Notes under the pieces: generated by a model
Database searches by the model: none
Seen by the model: the letters and a program-made list of their open reading frames with translations, nothing else
What the model was told of the DNA's origin: nothing
Shown here: positions 1 to 9,184 of the stretch, piece by piece
Layout: the number at the start of each line of letters is the position of its first letter
Position numbering within the stretch: the stretch's first letter is position 1
Assembly: GCA_014802425.1 (NCBI GenBank)
Contig: JAAVCH010000041.1
Coordinates: 1 to 44,745 of the forward strand
Reading direction: 5' to 3'
Source: Bacteroides sp.
GTDB lineage: Bacteria; Bacteroidota; Bacteroidia; Bacteroidales; Muribaculaceae
Length of the DNA: 44,745 bases
Program-made: the position numbers and the translations under genes

Positions 1-2
1 CC

Positions 3-749
3 ACCCGTAGCGATGCCGACAACACTGTTGGCAATGTGGAGTTACTCACAAGACTCCGCCCCGGTGAATCGGTACCCGACACACTCCTCTACCTCATCAA
101 CTATGCCGGCGACCGAGGCTTCGCAATTGTCGGCGCACCGATGGCACTGGATTGGGACGCTATAGTTAAAGGAGATGACATAGAAATGACTGCATTTATG
201 CTTGAAGAACTGGCTTCAAATAAGTATTTCCGATCTTCATATGAGAAGAAATTACCGGATGGAACTGTCATACTTGATTCCAATGTACGTAATTCCGAAA
301 CTATATACTTCAACTGGGCTTTCAATGACCTCGGTTTCAAATTAGGCAGATCATTTATGCCAAAATTCTTAAAGGACAGTGATGCAAGAGAAGATATACT
401 GAATTTCATGGATGGTACAGTATCGGAATCAGGTTATAAACAGGCTCCTGTAATAATTATAGCAGACTTATATGCAACGGGAGCTACTGACAAAGCGGGC
501 GGCCACGCTTTTTTGGCTGATGGGTATAAAGAGTTCGGAGTATATTCAAACATAATGGAAGGGAAACCACTGCTATCTAAAACACTTTATCTGCACTGCA
601 TCTGGGGAGATACAAGAGGTGGAGCAAATGGTTATTATAAATATTTTCCTGAGAATGATGAAATCGATAAAGAGAGCAGTAATTTCTTCGATTACAAGTA
701 TTTTTGCCGAAATTCTTGGATATATGGTAAATTTGGTACTCCAAATTAA
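3..749 (+). CDS. C10 (streptopain)-like peptidase homologue, 5' end outside window
   Basis: The reading frame is open from the first bases of the window, so the N-terminus lies upstream. The visible start (frame from base 3, GTG at 36) resembles the Spi/Inhibitor_I69 pro-domain of Bacteroidota C10 cysteine proteases (segment DTLLYLINYAGDRGFAIVGA). The C-terminal half carries the C10 histidine motif GGHAFLADGY, with His at bases 504-506, followed by a WG-G-GANGYY segment like the NWGWGG-DGFF region of SpeB. C10 enzymes are normally secreted zymogens whose catalytic Cys lies roughly 150 residues before the His. No cysteine occurs in the roughly 165 visible residues before this His, so the Cys-bearing part of the core appears lost. 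It is probably a non-catalytic or decayed member, or an inhibitor-like paralogue. The next gene starts 3 bases after the stop, suggesting co-transcription. Composition is AT-richer than most of the window. Confidence 0.6.
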   Translation, partial: TRSDADNTVGNVELLTRLRPGESVPDTLLYLINYAGDRGFAIVGAPMALDWDAIVKGDDIEMTAFMLEELASNKYFRSSYEKKLPDGTVILDSNVRNSETIYFNWAFNDLGFKLGRSFMPKFLKDSDAREDILNFMDGTVSESGYKQAPVIIIADLYATGATDKAGGHAFLADGYKEFGVYSNIMEGKPLLSKTLYLHCIWGDTRGGANGYYKYFPENDEIDKESSNFFDYKYFCRNSWIYGKFGTPN

Positions 750-752
750 ATT

Positions 753-1559
753 ATGCAAAACATGAGAATAATAAAATTCATATGGATTCTTGTCCTATTG
801 GCATTTCCTCTTTTAGGAAATGCAACCGAACCCTTCACTAACATCAGGGGAGGGTTACACTATTACGTCGAAAGGTCCTATCTTTTCCACACATCTTCAT
901 TCTATGAATATGAGATTGGAGAAAAGATCTCTATCAACGGTAAGGAAGCACATCAAATATTTGGAATCAATCCTGACACCAACGAACGATATGAAACCCC
1001 TGTATTTCTTCATATCGAAGGGACAAAGGTATACCAGTTAGGAACCTATTGGCCTGAATACGAAAACACCTGGTTCCTTATATATGACTTCGGTCTTCAA
1101 GTCGGAGAAACTATGGAGGGATACTTACTGAATGGTCCTCAACCCGAGAAATACATCTATAGATGCTTGCAAGTAGAAAACGACCCTATTTACAACCGAC
1201 TAAAAACACTTTCTCTTCAGGTAGCTTACTCTGATATGCCTGATACGTGGACAAGCGACGTAAATCCAAGTGAAAAGTGGATAGTAGGAATCGGAAGCAT
1301 TCATGGTTTACTGAACCCACATCACTCTTTCTGCGTGTGTGATTCCAACACCATTCTTTTGGAAGTTACTGATGGAGATGATAAACTATTCTCACTTCTT
1401 GATAAAAATGAAGTGATAGAGATAAGCGACTCCTCGATAGCGTCTTCAATGGTATTCGATATTAAAGGCCAAAGGGTCAATGCTGATATAGAGCACCTTC
1501 CCACCGGACTCTACATTGTAATGGAGAATTCCAAGCCACGCAAGATAATGGTAAAGTAA
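753..1559 (+). CDS. secreted protein of unknown function with C-terminal sorting-like tail
   Basis: A 268-residue protein I do not recognise by family. The N-terminus has basic residues then a hydrophobic stretch (about residues 8-22, ending FPLLGNA), consistent with a signal peptide; Met4 is an alternative start. The middle (about 80-200) holds a motif DFGLQVGETMEGY shared with the fragment at 1642-2067. The last 35 residues (VFDIKGQRV ... LPTGLYIVMEN ... KIMVK) match the short beta-rich C-terminal tails common on exported Bacteroidales proteins, reminiscent of type IX sorting domains. It follows the C10-like gene by 3 bases, so the two are probably co-expressed and exported. The substrate and role are unknown; the pairing with a Spi/C10 gene could suggest a partner or inhibitor, but that is conjecture. 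Confidence 0.7.
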   Translation: MQNMRIIKFIWILVLLAFPLLGNATEPFTNIRGGLHYYVERSYLFHTSSFYEYEIGEKISINGKEAHQIFGINPDTNERYETPVFLHIEGTKVYQLGTYWPEYENTWFLIYDFGLQVGETMEGYLLNGPQPEKYIYRCLQVENDPIYNRLKTLSLQVAYSDMPDTWTSDVNPSEKWIVGIGSIHGLLNPHHSFCVCDSNTILLEVTDGDDKLFSLLDKNEVIEISDSSIASSMVFDIKGQRVNADIEHLPTGLYIVMENSKPRKIMVK

Positions 1560-1641
1560 ACAGTTATGAAGTTGTCATTAATTGCTGAATAAATTATCCC
1601 GAAAGATTCACAAGTTTACAGAAGATTAAAGACGAGGATTA

Positions 1642-2067
1642 ATGGTGAAAGACGGTCTTGTAATTTACACTTATCTTCATATTGATGGTCTTAAAGTCTC
1701 AATGTCAGGGAGGGATAAGAGACATCGGAATACTTGGCTTCCGTTGTACGATTTTGGACTTCAACCCGGAGAAATAATGGTGGGCTACAGCTATTTTGTT
1801 GCGTCTGAACCAACCAAATTCTTTTATAGATGCATTTCTATCGAAGATAATAAAAAGTACAACGGTCTCAAATTGATGACCCCGGAATGGTCTGATTCAC
1901 CTGATTTCCCAAACCATGATAATCGGAGCAACTCAACAACCTGGATTATGAACTATGGTGGTCCCAGAAATCTCCTGGGACCGACGATAGGGTATTGGGC
2001 AGGATTATCGGGTGAAGCAGTCAGAGAAATCAGAATAGGTAAGGTGAAAATCTTCTCTCTGTTTTAG
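1642..2067 (+). pseudogene. truncated paralogue of the 753-1559 secreted protein
   Basis: The 141-residue frame aligns with residues about 80-215 of the preceding gene: LHIDGLKV against LHIEGTKV, YDFGLQPGEIMVGY against YDFGLQVGETMEGY, FFYRCISIED against YIYRCLQVEN, and KIFSLF against KLFSLL. It has no signal peptide and no C-terminal sorting-like tail. Upstream, at 1566, a short ATG frame of eight codons (MKLSLIAE) ends in TAA and may be the remains of the lost N-terminus. The frame stops just where the paralogue would continue to its tail. The simplest reading is a tandem duplicate that has been truncated at both ends. A short expressed cytosolic protein cannot be excluded, because the frame itself has no internal stop. 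Confidence 0.6.
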
Positions 2068-2130
2068 GTTGGCAAGTTCTTTTATAAGGATCTGCCGTGG
2101 ATGCGTTGAGAGGGGCTTGATGGACAATAA

Positions 2131-2163
2131 AACCCGAAACTATTTTTCAGTTTCGGGTTTTTT
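2131..2163 (+). terminator. intrinsic terminator
   Basis: An 11-base perfect stem (aacccgaaact at 2131-2141, agtttcgggtt at 2149-2159) with a 7-base loop, running directly into a T tract at 2158-2163. It closes the AT-rich secreted-protein region and insulates the tetR-efflux operon that follows. Confidence 0.9.
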
Positions 2164-2193
2164 GATTAAATTCGCGCCGTATTTCCTTAAGGG

Positions 2194-2901
2194 ATGTCCT
2201 ACATCATGACCAACGACCGCCAACATACACATGAACGTATACTCGAGGCTGTGCATCAGTGCATTCTTGAGAACGGCTTCAAGGCCACGACCATGGAGCT
2301 CGTGGCCAAGCGTCTCGGTATGTCAAAACGGACGCTTTACGAGATTTTCGAGAGTAAGACCGATATGATCGACCGCGCCATGGAGCACCACAAGCAGCGG
2401 CATGAAGAGCTGTTTGACAGGATTCTCCGGGAGTCGCCAAATGTGATTGTAGCATTGCTCGAAATTTTCAGGATTCATCAGGACGAACTGCGCAATATCA
2501 ATATCAGTGTCTTCCGGGATATGGACCGCCTGTATCCCGAATTGCGTGAGAAATATGAGGAACGCCACCGCGCCAACCATCAGGGACTTGCCAAGCTGTA
2601 CCGCCTCGGGGTGAGCCAGGGGATGTTCCGCCCGGACATTGACATCGAACTCCTCATCACCATGATGGAGATTCACGGTGAAGCCGTTAAGCGTATGGAG
2701 GAACACCTGCCCGATAACGTATCCCTGCTCGACATATTCAGCGCCTTCAGCCTCGGCTTCCTGCGGGGAATCGCTTCGCGGAAAGGACTCGATGTACTCG
2801 ATTCCCTCATGGAGAAGGAGAATGCCGCCTCCTCAACGGGTGCCCCCTCCTCAACGGCAACTGACGCCCACCCGGACCGCACCTCCTCAACTACCGAATA
2901 A
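2194..2901 (+). CDS. TetR/AcrR-family transcriptional regulator of the efflux operon
   Basis: A 235-residue protein. Residues about 12-58 form a TetR_N helix-turn-helix domain (ILEAVHQCILENGFKATTMELVAKRLGMSKRTLYEIFESK). The rest is a helical ligand-binding and dimerisation domain. The start is ATG at 2194, with Met5 (2206) as a good alternative. The gene lies 29 bases ahead of the TolC-like gene in the same direction and is probably the first gene of the tetR-tolC-mfp-rnd operon. By family knowledge it likely represses the pump until a ligand binds. No clear palindromic operator was seen in 2164-2193 or 2902-2930. The last 25 residues are a Ser/Thr/Pro/Ala-rich low-complexity tail encoded by a degenerate cctcctcaac repeat (three copies between about 2826 and 2892), unusual for this family and probably dispensable. 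Confidence 0.9.
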   Translation: MSYIMTNDRQHTHERILEAVHQCILENGFKATTMELVAKRLGMSKRTLYEIFESKTDMIDRAMEHHKQRHEELFDRILRESPNVIVALLEIFRIHQDELRNINISVFRDMDRLYPELREKYEERHRANHQGLAKLYRLGVSQGMFRPDIDIELLITMMEIHGEAVKRMEEHLPDNVSLLDIFSAFSLGFLRGIASRKGLDVLDSLMEKENAASSTGAPSSTATDAHPDRTSSTTE

Positions 2902-2930
2902 TCAATCCACTTCCAAAACAATACACAACC

Positions 2931-4268
2931 TTGAAACGTACACTTCTTCTGATCATCGCCCTGACCGGCCTCATCGCTTCGGTCCGGGCGCAGGAAGCCC
3001 CGCAGAGCGTGACGCTCTCGCGGAAGCAATGCATCGACATCGCGCTCGACTCCAGCCCGACCGTGAAGGTCGCTGACCTGGAGGTGAAGCGTATGGAGTA
3101 TGCACGTCGCGAGACTCTCGGCGGACTCATGCCGACCATCGACTTTCAGGCCGCCTATCAACGGTCGATCGAACTCCAGACCATCCGCATGAACATGGGC
3201 GGTCAGAGCCAGAGCCTCAAGATGGGCTCCGACAACAACTGGAATCTCGGGCTCTCCGCCTCGATGCCCCTCGTGGCTCCGACTCTCTGGAAAGCCATCT
3301 CCATCAGCAAGACCCAGATTCTCGCCAGCCTCGAATCGGCCCGCTCCTCGCGCCTCGACCTCATACACCAGGTCAACAGCGCCTACTACAGCCTGTTGCT
3401 CGCGATAGCCTCGAAGGAGGTGGTGCAGAAAAACTACGACCGCGCCGTCTTCAACGCCGGACTGTACGAGAAGCAGTTCCAGGCAGGCACAGCCTCGGAG
3501 TACGATGTGCTGCGCTCGTCGGTGCAGGTCACCAACATCGAGCCCGAGCTTCTGCAGGCCGACATCGCCGTGAAGCAGTGCAAGCTCCAGCTGGTGGTGC
3601 TCATGGGCGTGGACTATGAGCTCGACGTAAATCCCGACGTCACGCTCCAGCAGATGCAGCGCGACATGTACGACTATCCCCTCGCCGCCGCCTCCGACCT
3701 CAGCGGCAACACCTCCCTGCGCTCGCTGGACATCCAGACCGACATCGCCCGCAAGAACGTGGACCTCAAGAAATTCGCCTACATTCCCACGCTCGGCGTC
3801 AGCTACAACCTCGCCTGGCTCTCGCTGAGCAACGGCAATCCCTTCCGCAATCAGGAATTCAACCCCTACTCCAATGTGAGCTTCGCCATCAATGTGCCCA
3901 TATTCTCAGGCCTGAGCCGCTACAACGCCCTGCGCCAGGCGAAGGTGCAGGTGACCGAGCTGCAGCTTCAGCGCGAGAATCTGCTGCACTCCCTGTCGAT
4001 GCAGCGTGACCTGGCCCTCGACAACATCTCGCGCGAAATCAAGCAGATCTCATCAAGCGCCGAGGGCATGCGCCAGGCCCGGAAGGCCTACGACATCATG
4101 CAGAAGAGCTTCGAGATAGGCGCCGCTTCCTACCTCGATCTGCGCGACAGCGAACTGGCCCACACCTCGGCGGAACTCTCCTACCTGCAGTGCATCTACA
4201 ATTACCTCCTGTCCACTTCGGAACTCGACCTCCTGCTCGGGCGTGAGGAAGAACTGACCTCAAAATGA
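2931..4268 (+). CDS. TolC-family outer-membrane efflux protein
   Basis: A 445-residue protein with a signal peptide (MKRTLLLIIALTGLIASVRAQ). The start is TTG at 2931, the only initiation codon that leaves an intact signal peptide. Two repeats rich in long amphipathic helices follow, with the OEP-type pattern QCIDIALDSSP near the mature N-terminus and the second repeat carrying IPTLGVSYN and VPIFSGLSR, as in TolC/OprM proteins. It would form the trimeric outer-membrane channel and periplasmic tunnel of the pump encoded by the next two genes. The stop codon overlaps the start of the fusion-protein gene by four bases (ATGA), indicating translational coupling. Length is normal for the family. Confidence 0.92.
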   Translation: MKRTLLLIIALTGLIASVRAQEAPQSVTLSRKQCIDIALDSSPTVKVADLEVKRMEYARRETLGGLMPTIDFQAAYQRSIELQTIRMNMGGQSQSLKMGSDNNWNLGLSASMPLVAPTLWKAISISKTQILASLESARSSRLDLIHQVNSAYYSLLLAIASKEVVQKNYDRAVFNAGLYEKQFQAGTASEYDVLRSSVQVTNIEPELLQADIAVKQCKLQLVVLMGVDYELDVNPDVTLQQMQRDMYDYPLAAASDLSGNTSLRSLDIQTDIARKNVDLKKFAYIPTLGVSYNLAWLSLSNGNPFRNQEFNPYSNVSFAINVPIFSGLSRYNALRQAKVQVTELQLQRENLLHSLSMQRDLALDNISREIKQISSSAEGMRQARKAYDIMQKSFEIGAASYLDLRDSELAHTSAELSYLQCIYNYLLSTSELDLLLGREEELTSK

Positions 4269-5356
4269 AAACCAAACCCAAGATGAAACTCCATACATCC
4301 CCCATCTCCATGCGCGCGCTTCTTCCCGCCGCGCTCCTGCTGACGCTCGCCTCCTGCGGCAGCAAAGAATCCAAGACCGCCGACGCGGAGGAAAAAGAGG
4401 TGATTCACGTAAAAGTGGCCCAGGTCATGGAACAGGACGTGGCCGACATCGTGACGCTCACCGCCTCAGTCGAGGCCGATAAGGTCAACAACATCACGTC
4501 GAACTCCCCGAACCGCATCAAGCAGATCCTAGTCGACGAAGGAATGCGTGTGGCCAAGGGACAGAAACTAGTGGTGCTCGACGACGTGAACACCACCTCC
4601 TATCAGCTCCAGGTGGACAACGCCCGCGCCAACCTCCGCAATGTGGAGGCCGACTACAAGCGCGCCGAGGAACTCTTCAACATCGGCGGCGGCACACGCC
4701 AGCAGGTGGACCAGATGGAGCTCCGGCTCGTCAACGCCCGCAACTCCCTGGCCTCGGCCGAGCGCGCCCTGCGCAACGTGCAGGAGAACACGGTGCTCGT
4801 ATCCCCCGTCAGCGGCATCGTCACCGCCCGCAACTATGACCCGGGCGACATGACCGGCACCCTTCCGATACTGACCATCGGCACCGTCAATCCGGTGAAG
4901 GCAGTAATCAACGTCAACGAATCCGACTTCGCGAAGGTACACCAGGGCATGGCCGCCGACCTGACCCTCGAAGCCTACCCCGACCGCACGTTCACAGGCA
5001 AGGTGACGATGGTGGCCCCGACGGTGGATGCGCAGTCGCGCTCGTTCGGAGTGGAGGTGACGGTGGCCAATCCCGACTCCTCGATACTGCCCGGCATGTT
5101 CGGCCGCGTGAGCCTCAATCTGGGCGAGGCGCGCCGCGCCGTAGTGCCCGACAAGGCCGTTGAGAAACAGCGTGGATCAGGCAACTACTTCGTCTACATC
5201 TATAACGCCGGCAAGATCTCCTACTCGCAGGTGGAGCTCGGACGCCGCCTCGGCAGCGAATACGAAATCATCTCCGGCGTGGAGCCGGGCGCGATGGTGG
5301 TGGTATCCGAAAAATCACGCCTCACCGACGGCGCCGAAGTGCAGCTTATGAAGTAA
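4265..5356 (+). CDS. RND efflux membrane-fusion lipoprotein (HlyD/AcrA type)
   Basis: A 363-residue periplasmic adaptor. The lipobox LTLASC places the lipidated Cys at residue 31 of the 4265 start. Met7 (4283) and Met16 (4310) would give more standard signal peptides, so the exact start is open. The biotinyl-lipoyl-like half-motifs flank a coiled-coil hairpin (about residues 110-160). The beta-barrel and membrane-proximal domains follow, including the segments VSGIVTARNYDPGDM and PILTIGTVNPVKAVINVNE, typical of AcrA/MexA homologues. It bridges the inner-membrane RND pump and the TolC-like channel. Overlap of four bases with the previous gene and a 59-base gap to the next support one operon. 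A small hairpin sits in that gap. Confidence 0.92.
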   Translation: MKTKPKMKLHTSPISMRALLPAALLLTLASCGSKESKTADAEEKEVIHVKVAQVMEQDVADIVTLTASVEADKVNNITSNSPNRIKQILVDEGMRVAKGQKLVVLDDVNTTSYQLQVDNARANLRNVEADYKRAEELFNIGGGTRQQVDQMELRLVNARNSLASAERALRNVQENTVLVSPVSGIVTARNYDPGDMTGTLPILTIGTVNPVKAVINVNESDFAKVHQGMAADLTLEAYPDRTFTGKVTMVAPTVDAQSRSFGVEVTVANPDSSILPGMFGRVSLNLGEARRAVVPDKAVEKQRGSGNYFVYIYNAGKISYSQVELGRRLGSEYEIISGVEPGAMVVVSEKSRLTDGAEVQLMK

Positions 5357-5363
5357 AAGAAGA

Positions 5364-5379
5364 CGAGGATGCGTCCTCG
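5364..5379 (+). other. small hairpin between fusion-protein and pump genes
   Basis: A perfect six-base stem (cgagga / tcctcg) closed by a tgcg loop in the 59-base gap. No T tract follows, so it is not a terminator. It may stabilise or process the operon mRNA, or may be incidental. Confidence 0.35.
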
Positions 5380-5415
5380 CCCCGACAAAACGTTCCCATC
5401 TAATCCCGAAAAGAT

Positions 5416-8400
5416 ATGAGCTTATACGGCGCGGCCGTGAAACGCCCCATCATGACCACCCTCTGCTTCGTGGCCGTGATAATCCTGGGCCTTTTCTCCC
5501 TGGCCAAACTCCCCATAGACCTTTATCCGGACATCGACACCAACACGATAATGGTCATCACGATGTATCCCGGAGCCAGCGCGGAAGACATAGAGCAGAA
5601 TGTCACCAAGCCCCTTGAGAACTCCCTCAACTCCGTGGAGCACCTCAAGCACATCACCTCCGAATCACGCGAGAACACCTCGGTGATCACCCTCGAATTC
5701 GAGTACGGCTACGACATCGACGTACTGACCAATGACGTGCGCGACAAGCTCGACATGGTGAAGTCGATGCTCCCCGACGACTCCGAGACCCCGATCATCT
5801 TCAAGTTCTCGACCGACATGATTCCCATCTGCCTCCTCTCAGTGGAGGCCAAGGAGAGCATGGCGGGCCTGTACAAGATACTCGATGACGCCGTGGTCAA
5901 TCCCCTGGCGCGCATCGACGGCGTGGGCACCGTGAGCATCTCCGGCGCCCCGAAGCGTGAGATCCACGTCTATGTCGACCCCCACAAGCTGGAGGCCTAC
6001 CATCTTACGGTGGAAAGTATCTCGCAGGTCGTGGCGGCCGAGAACCGCAACATCCCCGGCGGCTCCTTCGACATCGGCTCCAATACCTACGCGCTCCGCG
6101 TGCAGGGCGAGTTCGACGCCTCGGAGGAGATGCGTGACCTCGTGGTGGGCACCTTCAACGGCCGTCCGGTCTACCTACACGACGTGGCGCGCATCGACGA
6201 CTCACTCGAAGAGCGCACCCAGCAGACCTACATCAACGGTCAGAAAGGCGCCATGATCATCATCCAGAAGCAGAGCGGCGCCAACTCAGTGCAGATTTCC
6301 GAGAAGGTGATGCAGATGCTTCCGCGCCTGCAGAAGAACCTCCCCTCCGACGTCAAGCTCGGCGTCGTGATCGACACCTCCGACAACATCCGCAACACCA
6401 TCGCCTCGCTTGAGGAGACGGTGCTCTACGCCCTGCTGTTCGTGATGGTGGTGGTATTCGTCTTCCTGGGCCGCTGGCGCGCCACGATGATCATCGTCAT
6501 CACTATCCCGGTGTCGCTCATCGCGTCGTTCATCTACCTCTTCATCACCGGCAACACCCTCAACATCATCTCCCTCTCGGCCCTCTCGATTTCGATCGGC
6601 ATGGTGGTCGACGACGCCATCGTGGTGCTTGAGAACGTCACGACCCACATCGAGCGCGGAGCCGACCCGAAACAGGCCGCCGTACACGGCACCAACGAGG
6701 TGGCCATCTCCGTAATCGCCTCGACGCTGACGCTGATCGCGGTGTTCTTCCCGCTGACGCTCGTCACGGGCATGACCGGCGTGCTCTTCCGCCAGCTCGG
6801 CTGGATGGTGACCATCATGATGATCATCTCCACCACCTGCGCCCTCTCGCTCACCCCGATGCTCTGCAGCCAGTGGCTCCGCCTCAACAATAAGCATTCG
6901 AAGATGTACACCGTATTCTTCACGCCCATCGAGCGCGCGCTCGACAAGTTTGACGACGGCTATGCCTCGCTGCTTCGCAAGGTGGTGTCCCACCGGGGAA
7001 TGACGATAATCATCTGTCTGGGCATATTCGTAGGCTCGGTGTTCCTGATGAAATTCGTGGGCACGGAGTTCTTCCCCACGCAGGACAACGCCCGCATCGG
7101 CGTAAACCTCGAGCTCCCGATCGGGGCCCGCGTGGAGCAGGCCGAGGAGGTGATGGCGCGCCTCGACTCGCTGTGGCGCAAGAAATATCCCGAAATCAAG
7201 GTGCAGACCTACACCGTGGGTCCGGCATCGTCGGACAACACCTTCGCCTCCCTTTCCGACAACGGCGCCCACATCATCTCCATGAACATCTCGCTGCTTG
7301 ACCCGGGCGACCGCAAACGGGGCATCCAGGAGATAGCCGACGGAATGCGCCGCGACCTCAAGGAGCAGTTCCCCGACTTCAAGAAGATGCAGGTCAACGT
7401 GGGCGGCGGCCGAGGCGCAGGCATGGGAGGCCAGTCGACCCTCGACTTCGAGGTCTACGGCTACGACTTCGAACGCACCGATACAGTGGCCATGCAGCTG
7501 CGCCGCATCCTTGAAGGGATTCCCGGCACCGCCGACATCACCATCTCCCGCTCCGACTACCAGCCCGAATACCAGGTGGACTTCGACCGCGAGAAGCTTG
7601 CCCTCTACGGGCTCAACCTCCAGACGGCGGCCTATTACCTGCGCAACCGCATCAACGGCTCGACGGCGTCGCAGTTCCGCGAGGACGGCGAGGAGTACGA
7701 CATCAAGGTCATGTACGACCCGGCCAACCGCACGCAGATCTCCGACATCGAGAACATCAGCATCATGACCCCAACGGGCGCCTCAGTAAAAGTCAAGGAA
7801 CTGGGCAAGGTGGTGGAGCGCTTCACTCCCCCGACCATCCAGCGAAAGGACCGCGAGCGCCTGATCACGGTATCGGCCGTGGTCGACGGCGTGCCGATGG
7901 ACCAGGTGGTGACTATGGCGCAGCTCAAGATTGACGAGATGCACCTGCCGGCAGGCATATCCATAGGTCTGGCCGGTTCGTACGAAGACCAGCAGGACTC
8001 CTTCCGCGACCTCCTCATGCTCGGCGTGCTGATCATCATCCTCGTCTATATCGTGATGGCCGCCCAGTTTGAGTCGCTCACCTATCCCGGCATCATCATG
8101 ACGTCGCTGCTATTCGCCTTCTCGGGAGTGTTCCTCATCCTCTGGATGACGGGCCACACGCTCAACGTCATGTCGATGATCGGCGCCATCATGCTCATCG
8201 GCATCGTGGTGAAGAACGGCATCGTGCTCATCGACTACATCATCCTCAACCGCGAGCGCGGCATGTCGATCCGCCTGGCCGTGATCGACGCGGGCCGTTC
8301 TCGTCTGCGTCCGGTGGTCATGACCACGCTCACCACCATCCTCGGCATGGTGCCGATGGCAGTGGGCTCGGGCCAGGGCGCCGAGATGTGGCGGCCGATG

Positions 8401-8541
8401 GGTGTGGCCGTGATCGGCGGCCTTACCTTCTCCACCATCCTCACGCTGCTCTTCGTGCCGGTGCTCTACTGCGTCTTCGCGGGCAGGGGCGTGAAGAATG
8501 TGCGCCGTTCGCTCCGCAAGGGCGCGGTCCGGCTGAAATAA
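5416..8541 (+). CDS. RND-family multidrug efflux pump (AcrB/HAE1 type)
   Basis: A 1041-residue inner-membrane transporter of normal RND length. TM1 is near residues 10-30, two large periplasmic porter loops follow TM1 and TM7, and about twelve membrane segments are expected. The proton-relay residues are present: the Asp pair in [13 protein letters not shown] (D399/D400), the lysine in [13 protein letters not shown] (K933), and the [11 protein letters not shown] segment of TM11. It is therefore likely a functional proton-driven pump. The hydrophobe/amphiphile-type TM4 sequence and the TetR neighbour favour organic substrates such as drugs, detergents or bile salts over metals, but specificity cannot be read from sequence. 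It would assemble with the two upstream products. Confidence 0.95.
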   Translation: MSLYGAAVKRPIMTTLCFVAVIILGLFSLAKLPIDLYPDIDTNTIMVITMYPGASAEDIEQNVTKPLENSLNSVEHLKHITSESRENTSVITLEFEYGYDIDVLTNDVRDKLDMVKSMLPDDSETPIIFKFSTDMIPICLLSVEAKESMAGLYKILDDAVVNPLARIDGVGTVSISGAPKREIHVYVDPHKLEAYHLTVESISQVVAAENRNIPGGSFDIGSNTYALRVQGEFDASEEMRDLVVGTFNGRPVYLHDVARIDDSLEERTQQTYINGQKGAMIIIQKQSGANSVQISEKVMQMLPRLQKNLPSDVKLGVVIDTSDNIRNTIASLEETVLYALLFVMVVVFVFLGRWRATMIIVITIPVSLIASFIYLFITGNTLNIISLSALSISIGMVVDDAIVVLENVTTHIERGADPKQAAVHGTNEVAISVIASTLTLIAVFFPLTLVTGMTGVLFRQLGWMVTIMMIISTTCALSLTPMLCSQWLRLNNKHSKMYTVFFTPIERALDKFDDGYASLLRKVVSHRGMTIIICLGIFVGSVFLMKFVGTEFFPTQDNARIGVNLELPIGARVEQAEEVMARLDSLWRKKYPEIKVQTYTVGPASSDNTFASLSDNGAHIISMNISLLDPGDRKRGIQEIADGMRRDLKEQFPDFKKMQVNVGGGRGAGMGGQSTLDFEVYGYDFERTDTVAMQLRRILEGIPGTADITISRSDYQPEYQVDFDREKLALYGLNLQTAAYYLRNRINGSTASQFREDGEEYDIKVMYDPANRTQISDIENISIMTPTGASVKVKELGKVVERFTPPTIQRKDRERLITVSAVVDGVPMDQVVTMAQLKIDEMHLPAGISIGLAGSYEDQQDSFRDLLMLGVLIIILVYIVMAAQFESLTYPGIIMTSLLFAFSGVFLILWMTGHTLNVMSMIGAIMLIGIVVKNGIVLIDYIILNRERGMSIRLAVIDAGRSRLRPVVMTTLTTILGMVPMAVGSGQGAEMWRPMGVAVIGGLTFSTILTLLFVPVLYCVFAGRGVKNVRRSLRKGAVRLK

Positions 8542-8592
8542 TCCACACACATATCCAACCATCTGTAAATATATAATCATCCCATTTCCGAC

Positions 8593-8886
8593 ATGAAGAC
8601 CATCTTCATCGCTTACGACCAGGCCCACCACGAGGCCATCATCGAGATACTCGACCGCATGTCGTGCCGAGGCTTCACGGCCCTGGGCACCGTGCAGGGG
8701 CGCGGCTCCCGCAAGGGGGATCCTCACTACGGTACCCATGCCTGGCCGGCCCTGGCTTCGGCCATCATAACCATCGTGGAGGACTCGCGTGTGGAGGGAG
8801 TGCTCTCCCGTCTGCGCGCCCTCGACGAGGCGAAGCCCCTGCTGGGCCTCCGTGCATTCGTATGGAATGTAGAGGAATGCATATAG
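8593..8886 (+). CDS. PII-like small protein downstream of RND pump
   Basis: A 97-residue protein resembling the small PII-like (GlnB-fold) proteins found directly behind RND pump genes in Bacteroidales. Segments supporting this are the start MKTIFIAYDQAH, the loop region VQGRGSRKGDPHYGTHAWP, the strand SAIITIVED, and the end GLRAFVWNVEECI. It lacks the canonical GlnB uridylylation-loop tyrosine context, so it is not a nitrogen sensor of the classic type. It lies 51 bases after the pump stop with no terminator between, so it is probably co-transcribed. A ligand-sensing or pump-modulating role is inference from context and fold; the loop motif G-H-Y-G-T-H could bind a ligand or metal. Confidence 0.65.
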   Translation: MKTIFIAYDQAHHEAIIEILDRMSCRGFTALGTVQGRGSRKGDPHYGTHAWPALASAIITIVEDSRVEGVLSRLRALDEAKPLLGLRAFVWNVEECI

Positions 8887-8989
8887 GAGAATCCGCCGGC
8901 GTCCTGACGCCGGGCGCGCACACCCGCACATCATATTCTCCACCCTTAATTTTTCCACTATAAACACAATCAAGCATTCCTCCCCCGGG

Positions 8990-9026
8990 GGGGGGCGCGG
9001 CCTGCAAAGCCGCGCCCCCCTTCTTT
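8990..9026 (+). terminator. GC-rich intrinsic terminator after the efflux operon
   Basis: A perfect 12-base stem (ggggggcgcggc at 8990-9001, gccgcgcccccc at 9009-9020) with a seven-base loop, followed by ttctttt. It lies in the 298-base gap between the PII-like gene and pheS and probably ends the efflux transcript. The remainder of that gap (9027-9131) is GC-rich with nothing recognisable. Confidence 0.75.
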
Positions 9027-9131
9027 TCCTCACGCGCGGAGCTGTCCACGCCAGGCGCCCCGCGCCGTCCGTCAGCCCTCCGTCAGCCGCCCCGCGCCCC
9101 CATACGGCGCCCGTCCGCCGTCGGGCCCGCA

Positions 9132-9163
9132 TTTTAATATTCCATTCATTTTTATTACCTTTG
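9132..9163 (+). promoter_or_regulatory. Bacteroidota-type promoter for pheS
   Basis: TACCTTTG at 9156-9163 matches the -7 consensus TAnnTTTG. A T-rich element (tttt at 9132-9135) lies 20 bases upstream, where the -33 box is expected. The pheS start codon follows 21 bases later, giving a short leader. Confidence 0.65.
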
Positions 9164-9184
9164 CGAAAATAAATCTTTCGCCTG

